From: Nitrospirae bacterium MYbinv3
GTDB taxonomy: Bacteria; Nitrospirota; Thermodesulfovibrionia; Thermodesulfovibrionales; Magnetobacteriaceae
Reading direction: 5' to 3'
Assembly (NCBI GenBank): GCA_002753395.1
Contig: PEAB01000002.1
Coordinates: 1 to 64,000 of the forward strand
Length of the DNA stretch: 64,000 bases
Part shown: piece by piece, positions 7,804 to 16,709 of the stretch
Layout: each line of letters begins with the position of its first letter
How positions within the stretch are numbered: position 1 is the first letter of the stretch
Made by a program: the position numbers and the translations under genes
The notes under the pieces: model-generated
What the model saw: only the letters and a program-made list of their open reading frames with translations
Told to the model about the DNA's origin: nothing
Database searches by the model: none

Positions 7804-9336
7804 CTACACAACTTCTCTGTCGAGGCTCCTGTATTGGATGGCTTCCGAGATGTGGTGGGGTTGGATTTGTTCGCTTCCTTGGAGGTCTGCGATGGTTTTT
7901 GACACCTTTAGGATCCTCGTGTAGGCGCGAGCGGAAAGTCCAAGATGTTCTATCGCTGAATCTATGATGCTTTGTGCATTGGGGGCGAGGATGCAGTACT
8001 TCTTGATATGGCGAGACTTCATCTGGCCGTTTGAGTAGATTCTGTCCTTCTTAAACCGCTCTAGTTGTACAAACCTTGCGGCCACAACTCGCTTACGTAT
8101 ATCTACAGACGTCTCAGATGACGTGCTGGACGATAACTCATGCGGAGGGACGGCTGGTACATCTACGTGTATGTCAATGCGGTCAAGCAAGGGACCAGAT
8201 ACTCGTGCCCTGTACCTTTGAACCGCCGCTGTTGAACACACACACTGACGTCTGGAGTCGCTCAAGTATCCGCACGGACATGGATTCATCGCGGCTATCA
8301 GCATAAAAGAGGCAGGATAACTGATCGTCGCTGCTACACGCGCCACCGTAACCTCACCGTTTTCAATGGGCTGACGCAACACCTCAAGGACGTTGCGCTT
8401 GAACTCTGGCAGCTCATCCAAAAAAAGTACGCCGTTGTGCGAGAGAGAGACCTCACCAGGCCGCGGCGACTGACCACCCCCTATTAGTGCAATGTCTGAG
8501 ATCGTGTGATGTGGACAACGAAAAGGACGCCTTGCTATGAGCGGGACATCGTTTCTGAGATAACCTGAGACGCTGTGGATCTTGGTCGTTTCGATGGCCT
8601 CTTCAAATGTCATAAGCGGCATTATCGAAGGCAGGCGTTTGGCGAGCATCGTCTTGCCAGCGCCAGGCGGGCCTATCATAAGCACGTTGTGTCCGCCAGC
8701 GGCGGCTACCTCGATGGCGCGCTTTGCGTGCTCCTGCCCCTTGACCTCGGAGAAGTCTTCCTCGTAGACGGAGTACTCCTCCAACGCCTTTGAGACGTCT
8801 GTAACAAACGGAGTAAAGCTGCCCCTGTTGTTCAAAAACCCTACGAGGTCGCTAATTGCCTTCATCCCGTAGACAACCAGATCCTTGACCACGGATGCCT
8901 CATTTGCATTTTCGTAGGGGATAATAATGCCGGTTAGATTATGAGCCTTTGCGGCTATGGCCATTGGTAGTGTACCACGGATTGGTTTTATTGTACCATC
9001 CAGTGATAACTCACCGGCGATTAGATATTTTTTTAGCAACACATCTGGTATTATACCCTCCGAGGCCAAGATACCAACGGCAAGGGGTAGGTCAAACGAC
9101 GAGCCTTCCTTTTTTAGGTCAGCTGGGGATAAATTGACGGTTATCTGCTTGAGGGGGAAACTGAATCCAACGTTTTTGAGAGCAGCCCTCACCCTGTCCT
9201 TGCTTTCTTTGACGGATGTGTCCGGCAATCCTACGATAGAAAAATATGGCATCCCCTTTGCTGCGATGTCAACCTCAACGTCTATGAGATAGGCATTTAC
9301 ACCGTATATAGTCGCACTTATAACTTTTGATAGCAT
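7804..9336 (-). CDS. comM: Magnesium chelatase-like AAA+ protein ComM/YifB
   Basis: This is a 510-residue AAA+ ATPase of the YifB/ComM family, a hexameric helicase that promotes branch migration during natural transformation. It has an N-terminal Lon-like ChlI domain (residues 1-180), Walker A GPPGAGKTM, Walker B VLFLDELPEF, the cysteine cluster CPCGYLSDSRRQCVC typical of the family, and the C-terminal Mg-chelatase helical domain. It is full length with all motifs intact. It converges with cobD (19-nt gap). The upstream gap to the ZorB-like gene holds a repeat. The presence of type IV pilus ATPases nearby fits a competence role, though gene proximity is weak evidence. Confidence 0.93.
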   Translation of the reverse strand: MLSKVISATIYGVNAYLIDVEVDIAAKGMPYFSIVGLPDTSVKESKDRVRAALKNVGFSFPLKQITVNLSPADLKKEGSSFDLPLAVGILASEGIIPDVLLKKYLIAGELSLDGTIKPIRGTLPMAIAAKAHNLTGIIIPYENANEASVVKDLVVYGMKAISDLVGFLNNRGSFTPFVTDVSKALEEYSVYEEDFSEVKGQEHAKRAIEVAAAGGHNVLMIGPPGAGKTMLAKRLPSIMPLMTFEEAIETTKIHSVSGYLRNDVPLIARRPFRCPHHTISDIALIGGGQSPRPGEVSLSHNGVLFLDELPEFKRNVLEVLRQPIENGEVTVARVAATISYPASFMLIAAMNPCPCGYLSDSRRQCVCSTAAVQRYRARVSGPLLDRIDIHVDVPAVPPHELSSSTSSETSVDIRKRVVAARFVQLERFKKDRIYSNGQMKSRHIKKYCILAPNAQSIIDSAIEHLGLSARAYTRILKVSKTIADLQGSEQIQPHHISEAIQYRSLDREVV

Positions 9337-9810
9337 ATCAATTCCCTTTTGTAAGTATTATAAATAAGTACCTGCCCGTAATTAATTATATGCAAGAAAA
9401 GGAAAAGAAGTGAGGGCTTTGCCTACTGTCGCAGTGGTTCACAACCCCCTCCCTTGCTGATACCAAGTTGCGTTCATACCAGTATTGGTATAGAAGGGGA
9501 GACTCTGTCTCCCCTCAGACCCCTCTGCAAGGGGACCAGTCCCCTTGACCCCATTATAATACAACATCTTACATTCTGAAACATAAGATACCTCTTTGAA
9601 TGCAACTTAGTATGAACTACGATCTACTCTGAGTATATAACAATTCACTAACGCAATCAATGATCCTTGTTAGTTAGCTCATTCTTTAACATCTCTATCG
9701 AAACCTTTGACATAACTCATTTATCCATAACGGTAAAATCAAATAATATAGCAGCAAAGTCGCTATTAATAATCAAACAGGTCTTATATACAAAACCACC
9801 AAAGGCGTTA
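9337..9810. repeat. Gene-free gap with family A copy framed by inverted repeats
   Basis: No gene is seen. A reversed family A copy occupies about 9412-9560 (GAGGGCTTTGCC ... GACCAGTCCCCTTGACC). Part of it lies between imperfect inverted repeats, TACCAAGTTGCGTTCA near 9468 and TGAATGCAACTTAGTA near 9597, suggesting either another element boundary or a nested insertion. The remaining 150 bp before the ZorB-like stop codon is AT-rich, with no recognised reading frame. No ZorC, ZorD or ZorE gene is found where a Zorya locus would continue. Confidence 0.5.
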
Positions 9811-10506
9811 TCATATAAGATAAAACAGGAGTAATTCGATGCGGCGGTTTTTGTCTTTCTTTTCTTTGGTGCTGTTGTCTTCCATGAGGTTTTTTCCGGT
9901 GTAGCTCATATCGACCTCGGAGCGAGTAACAGGTTTGTATTCCCCGAAAGATGTTGCAGACATCAGATGCTGGGCAGGGTTTATGCCTACGTTTGACTGC
10001 AAAAAGCTGTATACCGTCATAGCCCTACGGCCTGCTAGTTCAAGGTTTGTTTTAAACTGTCTTGATGCGTCAGTGTCAGCATGGCCCTGGATCTGAATCT
10101 CCCTTATAAAACCGAGCTTAGACTTCAAAAGGCCCCCAACCACCGTCAACGTCTGCTTCCCTTCCTCTGTCAACTCATATTGGTCACGCCCAAACAACAA
10201 CTGATCACTGAAGCTGATCTTCTGTAATGTAACGTCATTGACGACTATTATGTCGTTTGATATACCGTACTTGTGCGTATCAATCACAACAGGTGTGGTT
10301 TTATACACGTCTGCGAGCTTGCTTATGATCTCCATTTGATTACTTTCGACAAGCTTCAGGTTTACGCTGCCCGCTGCAAGCACCGCCAGCACTAGGAATA
10401 TGACCAGTACAAGTATCAAGACAACAGACAGCATGAGGTCTGCAAAGGAGGGCCAGAAGTTAAAGCTCGAAAAATCCTCCTCGGCTATATTCGTTTCGTC
10501 ATTCAT
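9811..10506 (-). CDS. ZorB-like OmpA/MotB-type stator protein
   Basis: This 231-residue inner-membrane protein has one N-terminal helix and a periplasmic OmpA-like peptidoglycan-binding domain. The helix starts FWPSFADLMLSVVLILVLV, and Asp23 sits where MotB and ZorB carry the proton-binding Asp. The OmpA domain shows IQGHADTDASR, NLELAGRRAMTVYSFL and NRRIEL. Its length and layout match ZorB of Zorya anti-phage systems better than flagellar MotB. It lies 17 nt after the ZorA-like gene. The alternative reading is a generic MotB/TolR-OmpA protein of a gliding or uptake motor. No nuclease or helicase effector is adjacent. Confidence 0.7.
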   Translation of the reverse strand: MNDETNIAEEDFSSFNFWPSFADLMLSVVLILVLVIFLVLAVLAAGSVNLKLVESNQMEIISKLADVYKTTPVVIDTHKYGISNDIIVVNDVTLQKISFSDQLLFGRDQYELTEEGKQTLTVVGGLLKSKLGFIREIQIQGHADTDASRQFKTNLELAGRRAMTVYSFLQSNVGINPAQHLMSATSFGEYKPVTRSEVDMSYTGKNLMEDNSTKEKKDKNRRIELLLFYLI

Positions 10507-10523
10507 AAGAGCAGGATACCATC

Positions 10524-12587
10524 CTATTTCTTCTTAAACAATTCCTTGAGTATATCGCCAACGTTAAGGTTTCCGGCGACGTTGCCGGTAGACGTTGAAG
10601 TCTGCCTTATTGACTCAATACTTGCGCCAGTTATGAGTGTCTCTAAGTTTTTTGACAACACGTCTAAGGAGTTAGTCATCTTAGGGATATGGGCAACCAT
10701 AGCGCTGCTTTCAACGTCTGCCTGATGCGATGCAAACATCTTTTCATTAAGCGCCTTAAGGTCGCCAAGACTAAGGTCAAGGTTGTTCATAACCTTTGAG
10801 AGGTCACCAAACGCCTTTATCACAAGGTCGAGTTTCCTTGAAGAGCTGCTTAATGCACTTGGTTCGTCCTTTAACGCCTTAATGTGTCTCTCTATCTCTT
10901 GTGCCGCCTGAGCAACCATGCTTGCATCTTTGGTAAAAGCCGCAATATTGTGAGACAGACCGCCTACGACGGAGTGGAGTGTGTCGCTGTGCTTAAACAG
11001 GCCGAGGATGCTCTCAGTCTGCTTTGCGCCATTGCTGTCCATATGCTTAAAGAGCACCTCGATCCGCTCTCTTAAGTCCTTGTTTTCCGCTACCTGTCGG
11101 CCATATACTGCATTTTGTTTGACGATTTCCTCCTGCATCTGCACAACAATAGCCTCCATCTGCCTGTAGAAGCTCTCAAATGATCCTTCTAACTTATCGG
11201 CGGCCTTTTTTACAGGTGCATCAAAGTTTTCAAGACGTGTAAAGATGTCCTTCAGTTCTGCGCTCAGGGTGTCTCTGATCTCTTTTAGGCTCTTGGTGAG
11301 GTTTTCGCTCTGCTGCCTTGACATCTCCCTGTTGCTTGTGCTGATGCTTGTGGCTGACTCCGTGGCCTCGGATATGAACTTTAACAGATGTCTGTCAATG
11401 TTTTCCCGTAGCTGCAGGAACGATGTCTCGTAAGTCTTGAGGACGAGGACGATGTCATGTATTTCTTGTTGTTGAACCGAAAGGGACTCAGACAGGTTCT
11501 TCTTGAAGGTCTCGGAGCCGCTGACTATCTGGTCGTACAGGAGTCTGATCTCCTCCTGGAACGTGGTAAGAAACGAGACGCTTTTTATGAAATCCGCTGA
11601 GAAGGTCTCCATGCGTTTGCAAAAGACGTCGTTGAAGAATTCTGCGGCGTTGCTCATCTGCTGCGCGGTTGTACTAAGGGGGCCAAGCAGTCTATTGGCT
11701 CTTTCAAGGTTTTGCTTTAGTTTGCCGGTGTCGTCCTGTATGACCTCAGCCAATTCTGCAACCTTTTTAGCAGCCTGGAAGTTCTGTCTCATATGTTCTT
11801 CACTCTTTTGGAGGGTTCTGTAGAGTTCCTGGGTTGTGGTGGGGTAGAGCTTTGGCAGCCACGTGTTTATAGTTGTGGTTTCGAGGGCTATTCTTAGCGG
11901 GCTGCAAAAGAAGTTGACGTGTGCCGCATACATCAATACGCCGAGCACTGTAAAAACAACCCCCCATATGCTTGGGGCAAAGGCGTTTTTAAGGTCTCCG
12001 AGGAGGCTCTTTAAGGCCACGGCAATACCCCCTTTGATCTGGCCAATGTCGGATGCGCCAAGCATGGGCGAGAGTCTGGCAAGGCTGTCGGCAAGGCCAA
12101 AGAGCGTGCCAAGCAAGCCGACTATGATAAAGATGCTCAGGATGTTTTTCAAGAGGGTGTTAACTCCAAACAGTTTGTAGTGTGTGTGGTTGAGCAGAGA
12201 GTTGACGTCCATCTGACTGCCGGTGATACCGCATTCAAATATCGTGTTTACGTGTTTTGCTATATGGGAGGTTTTTGGCACGTTGTGGTCTTTGAGGAAC
12301 AGGGTAAACTTCTCTCTATGCACGGGGTGTCCCTCGTCAAACGTAAAGTCCTTACGAAAACGCATCAGGTCATCTATGTTGGAGAGTTTTAAGTTCGTCT
12401 GGAGTTCCCTGTACGCCCTGATCGAGGATACGCACAAATAGGCAGCCCAGGCTATAAACATCAGTTGCAGGAATCTGACAACGTACATCGCCACCAGATT
12501 AGAAGGCGTCATGTAAGCAGCAAGCACAGTTATAAAATCAAACGAATTCAAGCTATCATTGTAGAAGGAAGCCGCCAGTTTTGTCAA
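10524..12587 (-). CDS. ZorA-like MotA/TolQ/ExbB proton-channel protein with long coiled-coil tail
   Basis: This is a 687-residue membrane protein. Helices lie near residues 31-55, 146-168 and 203-226. The MotA/ExbB core is recognisable in VGLLGTLFGLADSL and NAFAPSIWGVVFTVLG. After residue 255 comes a ~430-residue mostly helical, coiled-coil cytoplasmic tail. That tail is the hallmark of ZorA, where it transmits motor rotation to effectors; MotA, ExbB and TolQ lack it. TTG 12587 is used as the start; ATG 12512 is an alternative that trims 25 residues. It is followed by the ZorB-like gene. A family C repeat remnant (GCGCATAAGAAAG) lies just upstream. Confidence 0.7.
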   Translation of the reverse strand: MTKLAASFYNDSLNSFDFITVLAAYMTPSNLVAMYVVRFLQLMFIAWAAYLCVSSIRAYRELQTNLKLSNIDDLMRFRKDFTFDEGHPVHREKFTLFLKDHNVPKTSHIAKHVNTIFECGITGSQMDVNSLLNHTHYKLFGVNTLLKNILSIFIIVGLLGTLFGLADSLARLSPMLGASDIGQIKGGIAVALKSLLGDLKNAFAPSIWGVVFTVLGVLMYAAHVNFFCSPLRIALETTTINTWLPKLYPTTTQELYRTLQKSEEHMRQNFQAAKKVAELAEVIQDDTGKLKQNLERANRLLGPLSTTAQQMSNAAEFFNDVFCKRMETFSADFIKSVSFLTTFQEEIRLLYDQIVSGSETFKKNLSESLSVQQQEIHDIVLVLKTYETSFLQLRENIDRHLLKFISEATESATSISTSNREMSRQQSENLTKSLKEIRDTLSAELKDIFTRLENFDAPVKKAADKLEGSFESFYRQMEAIVVQMQEEIVKQNAVYGRQVAENKDLRERIEVLFKHMDSNGAKQTESILGLFKHSDTLHSVVGGLSHNIAAFTKDASMVAQAAQEIERHIKALKDEPSALSSSSRKLDLVIKAFGDLSKVMNNLDLSLGDLKALNEKMFASHQADVESSAMVAHIPKMTNSLDVLSKNLETLITGASIESIRQTSTSTGNVAGNLNVGDILKELFKKK

Positions 12588-12644
12588 CTCTCTACGGGTC
12601 TACGGGCGCATAAGAAAGAAGGGGGCTGCGGCGGCAACCAATAT

Positions 12645-13667
12645 TTAAGGGTAGTACTGGCAGTCAAGCCTGTTATATCGCTTCAACAGACCGTCTATAA
12701 ATCCCTTATACAAGAGGTACAAGCGGTAAGGACTCCCTTCAAAAAAGATTATGCCAGCACTTGCCTTTATAACATACCACAGGTGTGAGATGTAGGCAAA
12801 CCTTGAAAGCGTGCCGAGTTTTTTTAGATACTCGTATATTAAAAACATATTACGGGTGTAGTAGTATATCTCCATGTTTCTCAGGCGGACACTCTTTATC
12901 CCAAAGAGAGACTTTGGGGCGTCGCGCTTGAGCTTCTTTATAAACAGACTCTCCTTGATTAAGATGTTGTTTGTATGGAGGGAGGCCAAGAGTCCGTATA
13001 TGAAATCATCACCGATAAAGAAAAACCGTGCATCAGGCAGACCTATCTCCTTAACGACATCACGACTGATCAGCATCCCCTCAAACGTGCCATAGTTCTT
13101 GCATGAGAAGTCGTTGAATCTTGAGAACTCACTTTCTTTAAGAAACGCCATCTTGCCAAAACTCAGATCGAAATAGGCATGATCGGAGAAGGTCTCGCCA
13201 TCCAAAAACCGCTTTGTCGGCTGTATGCACTGTCCGATGTTACTATAGGACAGCATCTTTTGTAGGGCGTGAGGCATGGGTTCAACATCGTCGTCCATCA
13301 GCCAGAACCAGGAAAACCCTCTGTCGTAGGCCCTTCTCATCCCCTCGTGGAACCCCCCGGTAGCGCCAACGTTACCGGGCATTCTTATGTATATCAACTG
13401 TATGGTCTTTTCACTGTCAGCACTCAATACAGAAGAACTTAGTTCACAGGGCCGTTGTAAGTCCTCATCAGGATGTTCTGAGATAAAGCCGGCCTCCAGG
13501 AGCTCCTGAGGTGTGCCATCGGCAGAGGAATTGTCTATTACGTAGACGGCTTCAACCGGTCTGTTCTGCCGTCTCAGCCCCTCCAGACACTCCAGTAAAA
13601 GATGCTTCCTGTTATAGGTCACTATAATTGCACATACCGTCTGTTGTTGCATCGTATATCGTAGCAT
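12645..13667 (-). CDS. Glycosyltransferase family 2 (GlfT2/rhamnosyltransferase-like)
   Basis: This 340-residue cytoplasmic GT-A enzyme transfers a sugar from a nucleotide donor to a cell-surface glycan. The N-terminal nucleotide-binding strand CAIIVTYNRKHLL, the VIDNSSADGT loop and the metal-binding WLMDDDVEP (the DxD position) are intact. The GNVGATGGFHEG phrase is typical of galactofuranosyl/rhamnosyl transferases. Specificity cannot be read from sequence. It starts at ATG 13667, with a second Met five codons in. It lies 57 nt upstream of the ZorA-like gene on the same strand, but the gap carries repeat debris, so operon membership is uncertain. Confidence 0.85.
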   Translation of the reverse strand: MLRYTMQQQTVCAIIVTYNRKHLLLECLEGLRRQNRPVEAVYVIDNSSADGTPQELLEAGFISEHPDEDLQRPCELSSSVLSADSEKTIQLIYIRMPGNVGATGGFHEGMRRAYDRGFSWFWLMDDDVEPMPHALQKMLSYSNIGQCIQPTKRFLDGETFSDHAYFDLSFGKMAFLKESEFSRFNDFSCKNYGTFEGMLISRDVVKEIGLPDARFFFIGDDFIYGLLASLHTNNILIKESLFIKKLKRDAPKSLFGIKSVRLRNMEIYYYTRNMFLIYEYLKKLGTLSRFAYISHLWYVIKASAGIIFFEGSPYRLYLLYKGFIDGLLKRYNRLDCQYYP

Positions 13668-13945
13668 TATTAATCTACGTGGTCAAGTAAGCAGCACACC
13701 ACCTGATCAGCTCTGTCCACTTTAGTTTTTTGAGCTGGTTTATAGTTTTGCACTTTCTGGATTCCTGCCTACGCAGGAATGACATTTAACAGCTAAAAAC
13801 CCTATTTGCTGTCATTCCCGCGAAAGCGGGAATCTATTTTCAAGAGTTGCATAAAATGCTGGTTTATAAAAAAGTGCAAAAGTATAGTATATTTTATAGT
13901 AAAATAAATTAAAGTTGTGTATCTTTTTGAGATGGATGGACTAAG
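13668..13945. repeat. Intergenic family B variant with 16-bp terminal repeats
   Basis: Bases 13741-13756 (TATAGTTTTGCACTTT) and 13871-13886 (AAAGTGCAAAAGTATA) are inverted repeats with one mismatch. They bound a 146-bp unit that contains the two family B palindromes, GGATTCCTGCCTACGCAGG and GTCATTCCCGCGAAAGCGGG. The termini differ from the standard family B ends, so the palindromic cores are shared by different outer elements. This divergent gap must also hold promoters for the flanking genes, none clear enough to call. Confidence 0.65.
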
Positions 13946-15151
13946 GTGAAAAATAATGATTATACACATAAAGTAGTTGTGCTTGGGTTGTACGATACTG
14001 GTGTTGCTACGGTACGTGCCCTTGGAAGGCGGGGCATCCTGGTTGATGGCTATGACTATGACACTAGTATGCCAGGGTTTAGGTCTCGATTTTGTAAGGC
14101 GCAGGTGTGCAAAAATCCTACGACTGAGCCAGATGCAGTGCTGCAGATGCTCTTACAGAATGCTGATTCAGACAGGCAAGATATAATCCTGCCCACGTCA
14201 GATGAATTTGTCCTCTTTATAACAAGGCACAGGGAGGCTCTTAGCGGGTTTTACAAGTTCCTGCTCCCAGAGTCAACGCTCTTGGAGAAAATACTGGATA
14301 AGGCCAAACAGTATGAGCTGATAGCCGGTGTCGGGATTGACGTACCTGCTACATTTTTGGTGCAGCAGATTGAGGAAGTCGCAGCATTTTTGGATAGATT
14401 GAGGTATCCGGTTTTTATCAAACCCGTTTACGGACATCAATGGAGGCAGCGTTTTTCAAAGGACAAGGGGTTAAAGGTGTATTCCTCTGAGGAGCTTGTT
14501 GAAAGCTGCAAGGAGATACTAGGATATGATTTAACGGTCGTCGTGCAGGAGATCATACCCGGCCCCGTAACCAACAACTACGAGGTGTCTGTCTATGTGG
14601 ACCGTCATGGGGATATTAGAGCAGAGTTTGTGGTACAGAAGATAAGGCAGTACCCCAACGAGTTGGGTTTTGCCACAATGACTGTGAGCACGCACAACGA
14701 GGAAGTCGAGTCCCTCTGTCTCTCCATGCTTAAAGCGCTTAACTGGCTGGGGTTTGCAAACATTGAGTTCAAGCTAGACAACGACGATAAGAAGTACAAG
14801 TTCATAGAGATAAACGCCAGGGTGTGGCAGCAGGTCAGCCAGCCCGAGGTTGTAGGCATGAACTTCCCGCTTATGTATTACCATGACCTGTTAGACCTTG
14901 AGCTGCCTGCACAAAGAAACTACCCGACAGGGGTAAAATGGATAGACCTCAAGTCCGACATCGTATCATCTATAAAAATGGCTAAGACGAAAGATATATC
15001 ACTCTCATCGTGGATTTCCTCTCTTTATGGGGTCAGGGAGATGGGCTTATTTGCAGTAGATGACATAGTGCCTTTTCTACATTCACTAAACTATGGGGCT
15101 GATATATTGAAAGTCCCTAAGCTATTCTATAAAATCTTAAGGAAACGGTAA
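13946..15151 (+). CDS. ATP-grasp carboxylate-amine ligase family protein
   Basis: This 401-residue protein has an ATP-grasp fold. The N-terminal Rossmann-like half opens VVVLGLYDTGVATVRALG. The central half shows the nucleotide-binding YPVFIKPVYGHQW and VVQEIIPGP, then metal ligands in FANIEFKLDN and KFIEINARVWQQ. Such proteins ligate a carboxylate to an amine or another nucleophile, often in peptide, glycan or surface-polymer tailoring. It starts at GTG 13946. It is coupled to a polysaccharide deacetylase 8 nt downstream, a pairing that suggests modification of a surface glycan; the substrate is unknown. Confidence 0.8.
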   Translation: MKNNDYTHKVVVLGLYDTGVATVRALGRRGILVDGYDYDTSMPGFRSRFCKAQVCKNPTTEPDAVLQMLLQNADSDRQDIILPTSDEFVLFITRHREALSGFYKFLLPESTLLEKILDKAKQYELIAGVGIDVPATFLVQQIEEVAAFLDRLRYPVFIKPVYGHQWRQRFSKDKGLKVYSSEELVESCKEILGYDLTVVVQEIIPGPVTNNYEVSVYVDRHGDIRAEFVVQKIRQYPNELGFATMTVSTHNEEVESLCLSMLKALNWLGFANIEFKLDNDDKKYKFIEINARVWQQVSQPEVVGMNFPLMYYHDLLDLELPAQRNYPTGVKWIDLKSDIVSSIKMAKTKDISLSSWISSLYGVREMGLFAVDDIVPFLHSLNYGADILKVPKLFYKILRKR

Positions 15152-15159
15152 GGCTCTTG

Positions 15160-16236
15160 ATGAATAAAAAGACGTTAAAGCGGACTATAAAACTCATAGC
15201 ATCTAATGGCTTGACTCGCCTTGGTCTTTTGGAGCGGTGCATAAGACTTCGAGATACGCTGACACAAAAACCTCATACCGTTTTTCTCATGTATCATAGG
15301 GTTGTGGCAAGGCAAAAGGCTGATGAGGTGTTCTCCTTACCGCAGATAGTTGTCTATCAAGACAGCTTTGAGAGGCAAATGGAGTATCTGAGCAGTCACT
15401 ACCGGGTTTTGTCGCTCGACCAATACATTGAATCAATCAAGGGACGCATCCCTTTGCCTTCAAAAACTGCTGTTATCACGTTTGATGACGGTTGGCGGGA
15501 TAACTTCCTGTATGCCTTTCCGTTGTTGAAAAAGTTCAATCTTCCAGCAACCATATTCTTGACAACCGGATTTATCGCTACCAACAGGATGTTCTGGCAG
15601 GAGAGTGTTATCTTTTTGGTATCAAGACTTCTTTCCTTGCGTTTAGACACCAATGAATGTTTCCTGCGGCATGGGCTTGAAAATGTGCTGCCCCTTTTAA
15701 GCAAGCTCTCAGCTATCGACAACAACCCTGTGATGCTTGAACTTATAGACACCTTGAAGCAGGTTGATATCTCAACCCTAACGGCGTTGACACAGTGCAT
15801 GAGAGAGACCTTAAACGTTCAGGAATTGCCGTATGCAGAAAACATGTTCTTGGATTGGACTCAGATAATTGAGATGCAGCAGTCTCTGATAACCTTTGGT
15901 TCACACGGCATAAGCCACCAACTCCTCGACACATGTGGAGATGATGTCATTGCAGAGGAATTAACGGAGTCTAAAAAGACAATTGAAGGCAGATTGTCAT
16001 CACAGGTAAAGTCCTTTGCCTATCCCAACGGCAATTATAACTCCAAAATAATAGAACGTCTTAAGGAGGCTGGATATGAAGTGGGGGTAACGGTGCTCCC
16101 CGGGCTCAACACCCCGCAGACAGACCCCTTCCAGCTTAAACGTATAAACATATGTGAAAACAGATTTGCAGACCTAAACGGCCGGTTTTCTGAGCCACTC
16201 TTTGCAGCATCCCTCTCAGGCATCCTTTTTAAATAA
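15160..16236 (+). CDS. Polysaccharide deacetylase (NodB homology, CE4)
   Basis: This is a 358-residue carbohydrate esterase family 4 protein. The catalytic and metal motifs are present: VITFDDGWRDN (motif 1, Asp-Asp), FGSHGISHQLLD (motif 2, with the His-x3-His metal pair), and SFAYPNG (motif 3). The upstream phrase FLMYHRVV is usual in the family. It probably removes acetyl groups from N-acetylated sugars of an exported or envelope polymer. No clear signal peptide is present, so it may act on the cytoplasmic side or be peripherally bound. ATG 15160 is preferred over TTG 15157. It follows the ATP-grasp gene by 8 nt. Confidence 0.88.
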   Translation: MNKKTLKRTIKLIASNGLTRLGLLERCIRLRDTLTQKPHTVFLMYHRVVARQKADEVFSLPQIVVYQDSFERQMEYLSSHYRVLSLDQYIESIKGRIPLPSKTAVITFDDGWRDNFLYAFPLLKKFNLPATIFLTTGFIATNRMFWQESVIFLVSRLLSLRLDTNECFLRHGLENVLPLLSKLSAIDNNPVMLELIDTLKQVDISTLTALTQCMRETLNVQELPYAENMFLDWTQIIEMQQSLITFGSHGISHQLLDTCGDDVIAEELTESKKTIEGRLSSQVKSFAYPNGNYNSKIIERLKEAGYEVGVTVLPGLNTPQTDPFQLKRINICENRFADLNGRFSEPLFAASLSGILFK

Positions 16237-16709
16237 GTCTTCTTTATATCTCATGGTAATTATGCTTTTAAGATTTCTGGATTCCTGCTTACCCCTGTTC
16301 AAGCCAGGGGCAGGCTGTGGAATGACATACTTGGAAAACGCCTATTACTGTCATTCCCACGAAAGTGGGAATCCATGTCTTGAAACCATGAAAATAAATT
16401 TACCATGTTTTTTTAAGAGGATACGTTCTTAATGTATTATAGCAAATCAGGCATTAAGAAGGGTGCATAAGAAAGTCGTGGGGATTTTGGAATAGTTGGA
16501 ATAGAATGGAGGGCTTTGCCTCTGCCGCAGGGGTTCGCAACCCCCTCCCTCAGACCCACCCACAAGGGGGACCAGTCCCCTTGACCCTGTAAATGTCAGG
16601 CGTGGCTGCTTAAAATGTCGCCCATGTGCATATATATTAATGCTTAAGTCAGCAGCATTAGGGGTTAGGGGAGGGTGTTAAGTTTCCTGTCACTACTACT
16701 TCTGCAGGA
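16237..16709. repeat. Repeat-filled gap: family B, C fragment and family A copies
   Basis: A family B element (16237-16424) directly abuts the deacetylase stop codon. A single family C end (GGGTGCATAAGAAAGTCGTG) lies at 16461-16480. A reversed family A copy follows at about 16505-16660, ending in CTTAAGTCAGCAGCATTA (16643-16660). After this comes the right-hand end of the outer composite MITE (about 16661-16720), which runs a few bases into the 3' end of rsmA. No gene is seen. Confidence 0.7.
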
